A stretch of DNA of 64,000 bases from Variovorax paradoxus (GCA_016806145.1 CP063166.1:4650001-4714000); one strand, 5' to 3'. Shown: positions 8,139-16,811, counted from the stretch's first letter. Notes: generated by a model from the letters alone, not told the origin. Translations and numbers: made by a program.

Positions 8139-9335
8139 TCAGCGCCGCATCGACGGCCACGCGAGGTTCGTGAACGCCCGCAGCAGCCACTCGACGGGCC
8201 CGTAGGCGAAGCGCCCCATCCACCAGCGGCTCAGCGGCAGCTGGCAGCCGAAGATCGCGAAGGCGATCCCCATCGCCGCGAGCGGCGGCGTCGCGCCGAT
8301 CCAGCGCAGCCCGTAGGCCAGGAACAGCCAGGCGCACACGGCCGACTGCAGCAGGTAGTTCGACAGCGCCATGCGCCCCGCGGGCGCGAGCCAGCTTTCG
8401 AGCACGCGACCACGCGGCGTGCGGAACAGCAGCACCAGCGCGCAGGCATAGGCGGCGCTCAGGAACGGCGCCGTGAGCAGCGTGACCGAGAGTCCGAGGA
8501 AGTCGCGCACCGAGCCATCGACACGCATCGCCGACTGCGCATAGAAGGCCGCGCCCGGCAGCCCCACCACCAGCCCCCAGGCCAGCACGCGCCGGAACAG
8601 CGGCAGGCGCGCGCCGGTATCGGCCAGCAGCGCATGCCGCGCGGCGACGAAGCCCGCGAAGAACATCGCGAGCGCCGTCGGTGCCTGCACCAGCGCCGTG
8701 AGCCACCAGATCTGCGACAGCTCGCGCAGGTGCTGCACGATCACCATCATCGGCGTGCCGCGGTAGGCCACCAGCGCCGACGCGGCTTCCGCATAGGTGC
8801 TGCGCAGGTCCATCGGGCCGCCGCCCAGCGCGAACGACAGCAGCGCGCTGAAGGCGGCCCACAGCAGCGCGGTGCCCAGCACCAGCGCGATGCCGGCGCC
8901 CAGCAGCAAGCGATCGCCACGCCGGTGCAGCAGCAGCACCACCACGCCGATCACGCCATAGGTCGTGAGGATGTCGCCCTGGTAGAGCAGCACCCCATGC
9001 GCCACGCCCAGCAGCCAGAGCGCCAGCAGCCGGCGCGCCATGCGCGGCGCGAAGGCACGGCCGGCGCGCTGCGCTGCCGCCTTCTGCAGCTGGAAGCTGT
9101 AGCCGAACAGGAACGAGAACAGCAGGTAGAACTTGGTCTCGAAGACGAAGGTGCGCACGATCACCGCGAGGCGCTCGGGCAGCGCGTTCGCAAGCGGATC
9201 GGGCAGCCCCATGCCGTAGTAGGTCGAGGCGAAGGTCGCGATGTTGACCACCAGGATGCCCAGCAGCGCGAAGCCGCGCAGCGCATCGACCGTGGTCTGG
9301 CGCTGCGGCGCGTCGGCCTCGCTGACTCCCTGCAT
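8139..9335 (-). CDS. DUF418 family multi-pass membrane protein (YeiB-like)
   Basis: A 398-residue inner-membrane protein with about ten hydrophobic segments. N terminus carries the family signature VDALRGFALLGILVVNI, then FETKFYLLFSFLFGYSF; the C-terminal DUF418 block contains GRMALSNYLLQSAVCAWLF and GPVEWLLRAFT. The family is related to acyltransferase-3/heparan-alpha-glucosaminide acetyltransferase-like proteins, but its activity is unknown. It follows the SUFU-domain gene by seven bases, so the two are probably cotranscribed. Confidence 0.88.
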   Translation of the reverse strand: MQGVSEADAPQRQTTVDALRGFALLGILVVNIATFASTYYGMGLPDPLANALPERLAVIVRTFVFETKFYLLFSFLFGYSFQLQKAAAQRAGRAFAPRMARRLLALWLLGVAHGVLLYQGDILTTYGVIGVVVLLLHRRGDRLLLGAGIALVLGTALLWAAFSALLSFALGGGPMDLRSTYAEAASALVAYRGTPMMVIVQHLRELSQIWWLTALVQAPTALAMFFAGFVAARHALLADTGARLPLFRRVLAWGLVVGLPGAAFYAQSAMRVDGSVRDFLGLSVTLLTAPFLSAAYACALVLLFRTPRGRVLESWLAPAGRMALSNYLLQSAVCAWLFLAYGLRWIGATPPLAAMGIAFAIFGCQLPLSRWWMGRFAYGPVEWLLRAFTNLAWPSMRR

Positions 9336-9342
9336 GCGGCGC

Positions 9343-10005
9343 TCAGGCCACCGGCGCGCGCTTCGGGTCGGTCACCGGGCAGTGGCCATGCACCTCGAGC
9401 AGCCGCACCAGGTCCTCGGAACTGCGCGCCTTGGCCCAGTCGCGCTCGGTGTCGGAGATGCCCACCACCTGCAGGAAATCGAACTTGCCCGAGTCCAGCT
9501 GCGCCGTCGCCGAATAGTGCTTCGGCCGCGCCAGCACCACATGGCGCAGCACCGAGGCCGCCTTCTGCCCGATCGGCCCGCCCAGCGGAATGCGGTCGCC
9601 GTAGTCCAGCGGCGGCTTGTCCTCGCCGAAGCGGCCATGCGCAAGCAGCACGTTGTAGGCCAGCAGCTTCTGCAGCAGCTTGATCGGCCAGGTGTCGCCG
9701 GCCTGCGACGGCACCTCGAGCACGAGCTCGGTGCCGATCCACGAATAGTCCTCGGGGTCGTAGTCGGCGGGATCGCCCTCCCAGGGCGTCGAGCCGCCCG
9801 AGCTCACGTAGAGCCAGGAGTTGCGCACGGGCGTCGGCTCGAACTCGAACACGCCCAGGTGCAGCCAGCGCGGATCGATGTCCTGCGCGCCCAGCGCCGA
9901 GAAGTCTTCAGCGCCCAGCACGAAGATGCCCTTGCGCTTCTCGCCGAAGAGCTGGGGGTAGAGGACTTCCTCGCGGTATTTCCAGACTTCTTCCATCGAA
10001 CTCAT
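9343..10005 (-). CDS. Suppressor-of-fused (SUFU) domain protein
   Basis: A 220-residue soluble protein that matches the bacterial SUFU domain: MEEVWKYREEVLYPQLFG at the start, ISDTERDWAKARSSEDLVRL near the end, with SWIGTELVLEVPS in the middle. In bacteria this domain is frequent among immunity proteins for polymorphic toxins and in proteins of unknown role. I chose the ATG at 10003-10005 because it is preceded at seven bases by AGGAG; the frame is open 63 bases further upstream. It lies between an unknown gene and a DUF418 gene on the same strand. Confidence 0.78.
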   Translation of the reverse strand: MSSMEEVWKYREEVLYPQLFGEKRKGIFVLGAEDFSALGAQDIDPRWLHLGVFEFEPTPVRNSWLYVSSGGSTPWEGDPADYDPEDYSWIGTELVLEVPSQAGDTWPIKLLQKLLAYNVLLAHGRFGEDKPPLDYGDRIPLGGPIGQKAASVLRHVVLARPKHYSATAQLDSGKFDFLQVVGISDTERDWAKARSSEDLVRLLEVHGHCPVTDPKRAPVA

Positions 10006-10081
10006 CGGACTGCTCCTCGTGGTGTGCCGACCGGGCCTCGGTCTCGGGCCATTCTGCCCCGCGTCCAAGACGGAAAGTGAC

Positions 10082-10810
10082 TCAGGCTGTCGCGCCGGTG
10101 GCCTTCAACGGCCGGTCGACCAGCGTGTCGGCGAAGGTGCCGAACCAGCAGACGCGGCCGTACTGGCTGAACGAATAGAGCCCCACCGTGTGGGGATCGC
10201 GCTCGAAGTCGGCCGGCAGCGGATGCGGCACGACGCGCCGTTGCAGGTGGCTCTTGATCAGGTAGTCCACTTGCCGAACCGCGAGCGCCTCGTTGCCGGC
10301 CGATGCCCACACGCGCGGGATCCTCAGCCGTCCCTCGCCCAGCTCGAACTCGGCCACGAAAGCCAGCGCGGCCGTCCAGCTGCGCGCGAAATAGAGGCGG
10401 CCGCCGTAGAGATAGATGTCCCACTTCTCCTCCATGGCCGAGGCCTTGAACAGCACGCCTTCGGTCGGCGGCTCCTTCGCGTCGTAGGCCAGGATGCATT
10501 CCAGCGCCACGGCCTGCGCGGGCAGCTGGCCGATGTGGGCCGAACCCGGGTCCGTGCGGCCGGCCGAGAACTGGGCCGCGATGCCCGGGTCCTTCGTGGT
10601 GGAGATCATCGACCGCGCGAAGGCCGCGCAGTCGTAGCCCTCGAAGACGAAGGGATTCGCCGGATCGTCGGCGGACAGCAGCCGCACCGCCTCGTCGGGC
10701 GGGGCGGGGGCCCGGGGCGGCGCCGCTGCCGGCGCTGGGGTTGACGCGGGCGCCTGCGTGGTTGCCGCTGCCGGTCGCGCTGCGAACAGCGCCTTGATCT
10801 TCTCGAACAT
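10082..10810 (-). CDS. Unknown protein with Ala/Pro-rich N-terminal linker
   Basis: A 242-residue protein that I do not recognise. It starts MFEKIKALFAARP, followed by about 40 residues of Ala/Pro linker, then a folded region from about residue 45 (VRLLSADDPANPFVFEGYD) to the end. Aromatic and polar residues are well mixed, with no membrane helix. The short amphipathic N-terminal FEKIKALF helix plus linker suggests tethering. The ATG at 10810 is preceded by AGAGGA; the frame continues to 10849. The 76-bp spacing to the SUFU gene suggests one transcript. Confidence 0.65.
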   Translation of the reverse strand: MFEKIKALFAARPAAATTQAPASTPAPAAAPPRAPAPPDEAVRLLSADDPANPFVFEGYDCAAFARSMISTTKDPGIAAQFSAGRTDPGSAHIGQLPAQAVALECILAYDAKEPPTEGVLFKASAMEEKWDIYLYGGRLYFARSWTAALAFVAEFELGEGRLRIPRVWASAGNEALAVRQVDYLIKSHLQRRVVPHPLPADFERDPHTVGLYSFSQYGRVCWFGTFADTLVDRPLKATGATA

Positions 10811-10855
10811 GAGGTCCTCTTCTCTCGTTGGATCGCCGTGCCCGGTCACCCGGCC

Positions 10856-11443
10856 TTAACGCACCGCGTGCCTGCCCCGGTCCGCCTTCGGCAACACCGC
10901 CTGCGCCACCATGCGCTCGGCCCGCTCCTGCAGCCGGTGCAGCGCCGCGTCGAAGCGCTCGGCCTCGCCGGCGTCGAGCGCGCCCATCAGCTCGCCATTG
11001 ATCGCCGTCACGAGCGGAAAGAGCGCGTCGTAGAGCGCCTGCCCGCTGTCGGTGAGCCGCAGCCGCACCTGCCGCCGGTCGCCCGCGCGCGCCACGCGCG
11101 ACACGCGCGACACCAGCTTCTTCTCGACCAGTGAGCCCACGGCCTTCGAAGTGCGCGCGCGGTCGAGTTGCGCATGCTCGGCCAGTTGCGAGGAGCCGAG
11201 CTCGCCGCGGCTCGCGAGCGTGGCGATCAGTCGCCATTCGCGGCGCGTGATGCCGAAGCGGCCTTCGCACAGGCGGATCACCATGCTGCCGGCCACCGCG
11301 AGCAGGCGCGACAGCCGGTAGAGCAGCAGGTCGTCGAGCGGACGGCGCGGCAACGCGAGGCTGGCGTCCTTGGCCGCCTCGATGGTGGCCTTGGCCGTCC
11401 TGCGAGCGGTCGCTTTCACGGGCACATCGATGGGCTGGGGCAT
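10856..11443 (-). CDS. MarR-family transcriptional regulator
   Basis: A 195-residue regulator. The winged helix is in residues 65-150 (GITRREWRLIATLASRGEL, SSQLAEHAQLDRARTSKAV, the wing with GDRRQVRLRLTDSGQ). An N-terminal basic extension of about 40 residues precedes it. The ATG at 11443 is preferred; an in-frame TTG at 11482 would start inside the dyad at 11470. The gene is divergent from a Bug receptor gene and could control either that operon or the downstream unknown-SUFU-DUF418 genes. Confidence 0.85.
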   Translation of the reverse strand: MPQPIDVPVKATARRTAKATIEAAKDASLALPRRPLDDLLLYRLSRLLAVAGSMVIRLCEGRFGITRREWRLIATLASRGELGSSQLAEHAQLDRARTSKAVGSLVEKKLVSRVSRVARAGDRRQVRLRLTDSGQALYDALFPLVTAINGELMGALDAGEAERFDAALHRLQERAERMVAQAVLPKADRGRHAVR

Positions 11444-11469
11444 CGCGCTCGGGTTAATCCGGGGAATGG

Positions 11470-11482
11470 TTGATTTGATCAA
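11470..11482. promoter_or_regulatory. Candidate MarR operator
   Basis: TTGAT-TTG-ATCAA, a perfect 5-3-5 inverted repeat in an AT-richer stretch of the divergent gap between marR (start 11443) and the Bug gene (11563). Size and place suit a MarR dimer site. Not tested. Confidence 0.45.
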
Positions 11483-11562
11483 TCGACTGTAGCGTCTCCA
11501 GAATCGTCCGCAGCCGCGGGCACACGACCCGCAGAACCGGCGCCTTTCGGAGACCTCACCCC

Positions 11563-12570
11563 ATGCCTTCCCCCTCGCACGCTTCCCACCTGCCCGCCCC
11601 CGGCCGCCGCCGGCTGGTCGCCGCGCTCGGCGGCCTCGCGCTCGCGCCCGCGCTGTCGCGCGCCCAGGGCTTCGCGCCGAGCCAGCCGATCAAGGTGCTG
11701 ATCGGCGTGCCCGCGGGCGGCACGCAGGACGTGCTCACGCGCGCCATCGCGCAGGAGGTGCGCGACAGCCTCGGGCCGCTGATCGTCGACAACCGCTCGG
11801 GCGCGGCCGGCCGCATCGCGGTCGAGACGGTCAAGACCGCGCCGCCCGACGGCCACACGCTGCTGCTGGGCACGGCCGGCATGATGACCATGTTCCCGAG
11901 CGCCTACCGCAACCTCTCCTACGACCCGATCAAGGACTTCGTGCCGATCATCAACGCCGCGCGCTTCGAGCTCGCGCTGGTGCTCAACAAGGACGTGCCC
12001 GCGAACACGCTGCCCGAGTTCATCGCCTGGGCCAGGGCGCAGGGCGACAAGGTCAGCTTCGCCTCGTACGGCGCCGGCACGCCCTCGCACTTCCTCGGCG
12101 AGATGCTCAACCGCGCGGCCGGGCTGAAGATGGTGCACGTGCCCTATCGCGGCTCCACGCCCGCGCGGCAGGACGTGATGGGCGGCACCGTGCCGGTCTA
12201 CTTCGACACCGTGGGCGGCGCGCAGCAGATGCTGCCCTCGGGCCGCGTCAAGGTGCTGGCCACCAGCGGCGAGAAGCGCTCGCCGCTGATGCCCAACCTG
12301 CCGAGCTTCGTCGAGGCCGGCTACAAGGACGTGGTCGCCACCGCGTGGTTCGCCTACTACGCGCCGCTGAAGACGCCGCAGCCCGTGGTCGAGAAGCTGC
12401 GCGCCGAGTTCGCGCGCGCCGTCAACAAGCGCGAGGTGCGCCAGATGCTGCTGCAGAACGGCATGTACCCGGTGGCCGACACGGGCGATGCGCTCGTGAA
12501 GACCATGCGCGAGGACACGGCACGCTGGGCCGCCATCATGAAGGCCGTGAATTTCCAGGCCAACGACTGA
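11563..12570 (+). CDS. Bug/TctC-family periplasmic solute receptor 1
   Basis: A 335-residue tripartite-tricarboxylate-type binding protein. The N terminus carries a signal with twin-arginine-like GRRRLVAALGG and a likely cut after SRAQ. Mature start FAPSQPIKVLIGVPAGGTQD and VDNRSGAAGR fit the Bug fold, where these loops bind carboxylates through water. First of two adjacent Bug genes followed by a sulfatase; no TctA/TctB permease is near, which is usual for orphan Bug proteins. Ligand unknown. Confidence 0.9.
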   Translation: MPSPSHASHLPAPGRRRLVAALGGLALAPALSRAQGFAPSQPIKVLIGVPAGGTQDVLTRAIAQEVRDSLGPLIVDNRSGAAGRIAVETVKTAPPDGHTLLLGTAGMMTMFPSAYRNLSYDPIKDFVPIINAARFELALVLNKDVPANTLPEFIAWARAQGDKVSFASYGAGTPSHFLGEMLNRAAGLKMVHVPYRGSTPARQDVMGGTVPVYFDTVGGAQQMLPSGRVKVLATSGEKRSPLMPNLPSFVEAGYKDVVATAWFAYYAPLKTPQPVVEKLRAEFARAVNKREVRQMLLQNGMYPVADTGDALVKTMREDTARWAAIMKAVNFQAND

Positions 12571-12601
12571 CACCCGATACATGAAACGCAAGGAGGACCC
12601 C

Positions 12602-13591
12602 ATGCAACCCAAGCACCCGATCACCCGCCGCCTCGCCGGCCTGATGGCCATCGCCGGTCTAGCGACGGCCCTGACGGCCACCGGCGCCGCCGCGCAGCAG
12701 CCGCTCGACGGCCCGCTGCGCATCGTCGTGGGCTACGCGCCCGGCGGCGCCACCGACCGCGTCGCGCGCATCGTCGGCGACAAGCTCGCGCCCAAGCTCG
12801 GTGTGCCGGTCATCGTCGACAACAAGCCCGGTGCGGGCGGCCGCCTCGCGGCGCAGCAGGTCAAGGTCACGCCCGCGAACCAGAACGTGCTGATGCTCGC
12901 CAACCCCGCCGTGATGGTGGTGGCGCCGCTGGTGTTCAAGGACAACGGCTATGACGCAGAACACGACTTCGTGCCGGTCTCGCACGTCAACGACTACGAC
13001 TTCGCACTCGCCGTGTCGCCCACGCTGCCGGTGCGCGAACTCAACCACCTGCTGGCCTGGATGCGCGCCAATCCCAAGCAGGCCAACGTCGGCGTGCCGG
13101 CCACCGGCAGCCTGCCGCACTTCTTCGGCCTCATGGTCGGCGAGAAGGCCAAGGTCCAGACCCAGGTCATCGGCTATCGCGGCTCGGCGCCGCTGCTCAA
13201 CGACCTGATCGGCGGCCAGGTGCCGATCGCGGTCGACACCGAGGACGTGGTGATCCCGCAGCACGACGGCGGCAAGCTGCGCATCCTCGCGATCTCGGGC
13301 GCCAAGCGCTCGCCCTTCGCGCCCTCGGTGCCCACCTTCAAGGAAGCCGGCCTCGACCTCGCGGCCAGCGGCTGGAACACCTTCTTCGCGCCCGCCACCA
13401 TGCCGCGCGAGAAGGTCGAGCGCCTGGCCACCGCGATCCGCGAGGTGATGCAGGACCCCGATACGGTGCGCAAGTTCACCGACTCCAAGATGACGCCGGT
13501 GGTCAGCACCCAGGCGCAGACCGCCGCGATGCTCAAGGCCTACCGGCTGCAATGGGGTCCGGTGGTGCAGAAATCGGGCTACCAGCCTTGA
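12602..13591 (+). CDS. Bug/TctC-family periplasmic solute receptor 2
   Basis: A 329-residue receptor with a Sec signal peptide (hydrophobic LAGLMAIAGLATALTATG, cut after AAAQ). The fold motifs are LRIVVGYAPGGATDR, VDNKPGAGGR and GYRGSAPLLNDLIGG. I chose the ATG at 12602 because AAGGAGGA lies five bases upstream; the in-frame ATG at 12581 precedes that ribosome site. It lies 31 bases after receptor 1, with only moderate similarity to it, so the pair is not a recent duplication. Confidence 0.9.
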   Translation: MQPKHPITRRLAGLMAIAGLATALTATGAAAQQPLDGPLRIVVGYAPGGATDRVARIVGDKLAPKLGVPVIVDNKPGAGGRLAAQQVKVTPANQNVLMLANPAVMVVAPLVFKDNGYDAEHDFVPVSHVNDYDFALAVSPTLPVRELNHLLAWMRANPKQANVGVPATGSLPHFFGLMVGEKAKVQTQVIGYRGSAPLLNDLIGGQVPIAVDTEDVVIPQHDGGKLRILAISGAKRSPFAPSVPTFKEAGLDLAASGWNTFFAPATMPREKVERLATAIREVMQDPDTVRKFTDSKMTPVVSTQAQTAAMLKAYRLQWGPVVQKSGYQP

Positions 13592-13611
13592 GTCTCTCGA
13601 TCCACGCGCAA

Positions 13612-13671
13612 CCGTTCAGTCTGAGCCTGTCGAAGCCCTGCGCGACGCTTCGACAAGCTCAGCGCGAACGG
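13612..13671. repeat. 60-bp dyad repeat, copy 1 (imperfect)
   Basis: Two 26-base arms around an 8-base loop; left arm starts CCGTTCAGTCTGAGCC and ends TCGAAGCC. The arms mismatch in a few places. The same element, perfect, is at 60874-60933. It lies between receptor 2 and the sulfatase, so it may attenuate readthrough or stabilise the upstream mRNA end. Confidence 0.8.
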
Positions 13672-13712
13672 CGGTGTGGGCACGAACAGATCGACAACGC
13701 CATTCGGACACC

Positions 13713-15041
13713 ATGACAAGACCCAACATCATCTTCATCGTCGCCGACGACCTCGGCTATGCCGACCTCGGCTGCTACGGCGGCCGCGAGGCCGTCTTCG
13801 GCCCGGTCTCGCCGGTGCTCGACGGCCTGGCCGCCAACGGCCTCAAGCTCACGCAGGGCTACGCGAATTCGCCCGTGTGCTCGCCCACGCGCTTCGCGAT
13901 GATCACCGCGCGCTACCAGTACCGGCTGCGCGGCGCGGCCGAGGAGCCGATCAACAGCAAGAGCCGCGGCAGCAGCACGCTGGGCCTGCCGGTCGACCAT
14001 CCCACCCTGCCCTCGCTGCTCAAGGCCAGCGGCTACCGCACCGCGCTGATCGGCAAGTGGCACCTCGGCTATCCGCCGAGCTTCGGCCCGCTGCGCTCGG
14101 GCTACGAGGAGTTCTTCGGCCCGATGTCGGGCGGCGTCGACTACTTCACCCACTGCGACTCCAGCGGCCGCCACGACCTCTGGTACGGCGAGGAGGACAA
14201 GCAGGAAGAGGGCTACCTCACCGACATCCTCTCGAAGCGCGCCGTCGACTTCGTCGAGCGCATGGCGCAACAGCCTTCGCAAGAGGCCAAGCCCTTCTTC
14301 CTGAGCCTGCACTACACCGCGCCGCACTGGCCGTGGGAAACGCGCGACGATGCCGACAAGGCGCCGCTGGTGAAGGACAACCTGTTCGACCTCGCGGGCG
14401 GCAACATCCACGTCTACCGCCGCATGATCCATCACATGGACGAGGGCATCGGCTGGATCATGGCCGCGCTCGAGAAGCACGGCATGGCCGACAACACGCT
14501 GGTGGTGTTCACCAGCGACAACGGCGGCGAGCGCTTCTCCGACAACTGGCCGCTGGTCGGCGGCAAGATGGACCTGACCGAAGGCGGCATCCGCGTGCCA
14601 TGGATCGCCCACTGGCCCGCCGTCATCGCGCCCGGCGGCGAGAGCGCCCAACACTGCCTGACCATGGACTGGTCGGCCACCATGCTCGATGCGGCCGGCG
14701 TGCAGGCCGACCCGGCCTATCCGCTCGACGGCGTCTCGCTGATGCCGGTGCTGAAAGATGCGAAGCACGGCTTCCGCCGCCCGCTGCACTGGCGCATGAA
14801 CCACCGCGGCCAGCAGGCGCTGCGCGACGGCGACTGGAAGTACCTGAAGGTCGACGGCAACGAGTACCTGTTCAACATCCCCGCGGACGAGCGCGAGCGC
14901 GCCAACCGCGCCAAGCAGGAGCCCGAACGGCTCGCCGCGATGCGCGAGGACTGGCTCGCCTGGAACGCGACCATGCCGCCGATTCCGGAGGATGCGACGG
15001 TGAGCCTGGGGTATTCGGTGAAGGACATGCCGCAGCGTTGA
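13713..15041 (+). CDS. Type I sulfatase (arylsulfatase family)
   Basis: A 442-residue cytosolic-looking sulfatase without a signal peptide. The formylglycine signature is intact: Cys56 in SPVCSPTR followed by the RYQYRLRG part of the motif. The metal site is visible in NIIFIVADDLGYADLG at the start and FTSDNGGERF in the middle, with HLGYPP and GKWH after. It hydrolyses sulfate esters after conversion of Cys56 to formylglycine. It follows two Bug receptors and may act on the solute they bind; that link is inferred from adjacency only. ATG at 13713 is chosen because the conserved start follows at once. Confidence 0.92.
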   Translation: MTRPNIIFIVADDLGYADLGCYGGREAVFGPVSPVLDGLAANGLKLTQGYANSPVCSPTRFAMITARYQYRLRGAAEEPINSKSRGSSTLGLPVDHPTLPSLLKASGYRTALIGKWHLGYPPSFGPLRSGYEEFFGPMSGGVDYFTHCDSSGRHDLWYGEEDKQEEGYLTDILSKRAVDFVERMAQQPSQEAKPFFLSLHYTAPHWPWETRDDADKAPLVKDNLFDLAGGNIHVYRRMIHHMDEGIGWIMAALEKHGMADNTLVVFTSDNGGERFSDNWPLVGGKMDLTEGGIRVPWIAHWPAVIAPGGESAQHCLTMDWSATMLDAAGVQADPAYPLDGVSLMPVLKDAKHGFRRPLHWRMNHRGQQALRDGDWKYLKVDGNEYLFNIPADERERANRAKQEPERLAAMREDWLAWNATMPPIPEDATVSLGYSVKDMPQR

Positions 15042-15067
15042 GTTGCCGCGCGATGGGCCTGGCGGGA

Positions 15068-15979
15068 CTAGAGCTTCTCGGCCAGCGCCTTCGACTGCGC
15101 CTCGAACTTGGCCGGGTTCGAGGCCTTCAGCTTCACGAGGTTCTGCAGCTTCCACTGGATCGCCGGCATCTCTGAAAGATGCGGCACATCGAGCCGCTCC
15201 CAATCGGGAGCGGCATCGGCCAGGCTCAGGAGGAAGGCCCGCTCGTCCGCATCGAGGCCCTGCTGGAGCGTGGCGATCATTCGGTCGCGCGCGGCAAGCA
15301 GTGCATCCAGTTCCACGGGCTCGGTGGTCATGCCCACGAAGTTGCTTTCGAACGCCTGGCGCACGTCGCGCAGCGGCGGAAACAGGACCTCGTCGATCGG
15401 CCTGTTGTGGCTCGCCAGATAGACCACGAATGCACGCCGGATGCCATCGGTGATGCCACCGTGCGCCAGCAGTTGCATGACGTCGAAGAGATCGCGTGGA
15501 TGCTGGCGATCCATGGCCGCGACCAGCTTGCCGCCATAGACGTCCTCGAGCGATACGACAGGGATGTCCAGCTCGGCCTGCAGCACTTCCTGCGCCCTGG
15601 CACTCAGCCCCGCGAGGGCAACGGGCCGCACGGTTCCGCGCATCACGTAGTTGACCTCGACCTTGACCTCGATGCCATCGCGCTTCACCAGGAGCTTGCT
15701 CTCACCCGCGTCGGGCGCGCCTGCGAGACGGGTCTGGAACCCTCTGCGCCCGAGCGTGGCGGCGGCCTTGCCGAGCGACGCCTTGATCCTGTCGAGCGCC
15801 GCGCCGCGCGACAGCGTGTGGTCGGGCAGGACGAGGTCCAGGTCGACCGACAGCCGCGGCATGTCGCGCACGAAGAGATTGATGGCCGTGCCACCCTTGA
15901 GCGCGAAGGTGTCGTCTTCGAAGACCAGGGGCGCGACCTGCGTCAGCAGGCGCGCGGTCCGCAGGTAGATCTCGTTCAC
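15068..15979 (-). CDS. abiEii: AbiEii-family nucleotidyltransferase toxin
   Basis: A 303-residue nucleotidyltransferase-like toxin of type IV AbiE systems. The NTase motif is clear: FALKGGTAINLF (the G-G/T signature, KGGT) followed by LSVDLDLVLPD (the D-x-D pair), and VEVNYVMRG further on. VSLEDVYGGKLVAAMDRQHPRDLFD is a second conserved block. Family members use NTP to modify tRNA or otherwise stop growth. The start is GTG at 15979, overlapping the antitoxin stop by four bases (GTGA), the usual AbiEi-AbiEii coupling. The gene lies head-on to the sulfatase gene. Confidence 0.9.
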   Translation of the reverse strand: MNEIYLRTARLLTQVAPLVFEDDTFALKGGTAINLFVRDMPRLSVDLDLVLPDHTLSRGAALDRIKASLGKAAATLGRRGFQTRLAGAPDAGESKLLVKRDGIEVKVEVNYVMRGTVRPVALAGLSARAQEVLQAELDIPVVSLEDVYGGKLVAAMDRQHPRDLFDVMQLLAHGGITDGIRRAFVVYLASHNRPIDEVLFPPLRDVRQAFESNFVGMTTEPVELDALLAARDRMIATLQQGLDADERAFLLSLADAAPDWERLDVPHLSEMPAIQWKLQNLVKLKASNPAKFEAQSKALAEKL

Positions 15980-16713
15980 GACTTCAGGACCAGCAGGCCC
16001 TCGCGGGTCTGGCCGACCCAGGGTCGGTCGCCACCGGTCGGCAGCTTGGCCGGGTCGAGCTTCTTCGCCCACGGCAGCGACAGCTCGCGTCCGAGCTGAA
16101 GGCACAGGCGCACCGTCTTCACGCTGGTGCACTGGCGCAGCAGCTCCGCGAGCACCGAGGAGCGCAGGCCGTAGGCGCCCTCCGCCAACTCGCGCGCCTC
16201 CGCCAGCGGCTGGCGCACGCCCACCTCGCTCAGCAGCTCGAGGAACGCGCGCTCGGGCGCCGACACGTTCGGCGCATCGGCACGGCCTTCGAAGGGGCCC
16301 GCGTGCCGCATGCCGGTGACGTCGCTGCTGAAGAGATGCTTGCGGTGGTAGTCGGCCGCGAAGACCCGGGTGAACCAGTCCGGCAGGCTGGCCGACTCGA
16401 GGCCGTAGAGATGGAGCATCGGTGCCTGCGAAACGTAGTGGCGCACCCCGTGCCAGTCGAGCGCCGATTTGCCGCCCACGTGCAGGCCGGGAATCTGGCG
16501 CTGGAGCAGCAGCAGGCTCGGATCGCGCTGCAAGGGCGTGTCGGGGCGGCAGTACACGCCGCGCGCCAGCCGTACCAGCCATCCCGAGCGCACGTAGTGG
16601 ACCGCCAGGTCGCCAGAGATACCCTCGCGCGCCAGGTCCTCCGTCGTGACGGGGGTTCCGCCCGGCAGCCGGCTCAGCAAAGAATTTAGCTTTGATCGAT
16701 TTATCGTAGCCAT
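15976..16713 (-). CDS. abiEi: AbiEi-family antitoxin and autoregulator
   Basis: A 245-residue antitoxin. The N-terminal winged helix (residues 1-65; LLSRLPGGTPVTTEDL, RSGWLVRLARGVYCRP) binds DNA; the C-terminal domain (from about 80; LHVGGKSALDWHGVRHYV) counters the toxin in AbiE systems and shapes cooperative DNA binding. The ATG at 16711-16713 lies in the centre of one operator palindrome, so DNA binding would block both initiation sites. Leaders around it are AT-rich compared with the rest of the window, in line with transfer of the module. Coupled to abiEii by the GTGA overlap. Confidence 0.9.
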   Translation of the reverse strand: MATINRSKLNSLLSRLPGGTPVTTEDLAREGISGDLAVHYVRSGWLVRLARGVYCRPDTPLQRDPSLLLLQRQIPGLHVGGKSALDWHGVRHYVSQAPMLHLYGLESASLPDWFTRVFAADYHRKHLFSSDVTGMRHAGPFEGRADAPNVSAPERAFLELLSEVGVRQPLAEARELAEGAYGLRSSVLAELLRQCTSVKTVRLCLQLGRELSLPWAKKLDPAKLPTGGDRPWVGQTREGLLVLKS

Positions 16714-16785
16714 ACTACGATTATTCAGACAATCCCAAGCTCCAACAAGGGTCTTTTGTCTGATTTATCGTAGTTTGACTACGAT
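16703..16785. promoter_or_regulatory. abiE operator: twin palindromes in a nested dyad
   Basis: Two perfect 7-5-7 palindromes, ATCGTAG-N5-CTACGAT, lie at 16703-16721 and 16767-16785, centres 64 bp apart (about six helical turns). Between them an 8-bp inverted repeat TCAGACAA (16725-16732) / TTGTCTGA (16756-16763) has its centre at 16744, exactly midway between the two palindromes. The left palindrome contains the abiEi start codon. AbiEi proteins are known to bind paired inverted repeats in their own promoter. Confidence 0.82.
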
Positions 16786-16811
16786 TTCACGGAAAAATCG
16801 AAATCATCCGA

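Noticed and set aside
16686..16800. Possible CRISPR-like array (repeated ATCGTAG units)
   Set aside because: Only two palindromes with a single 45-base interval; they are operators of the abiE promoter, no third repeat and no cas genes.
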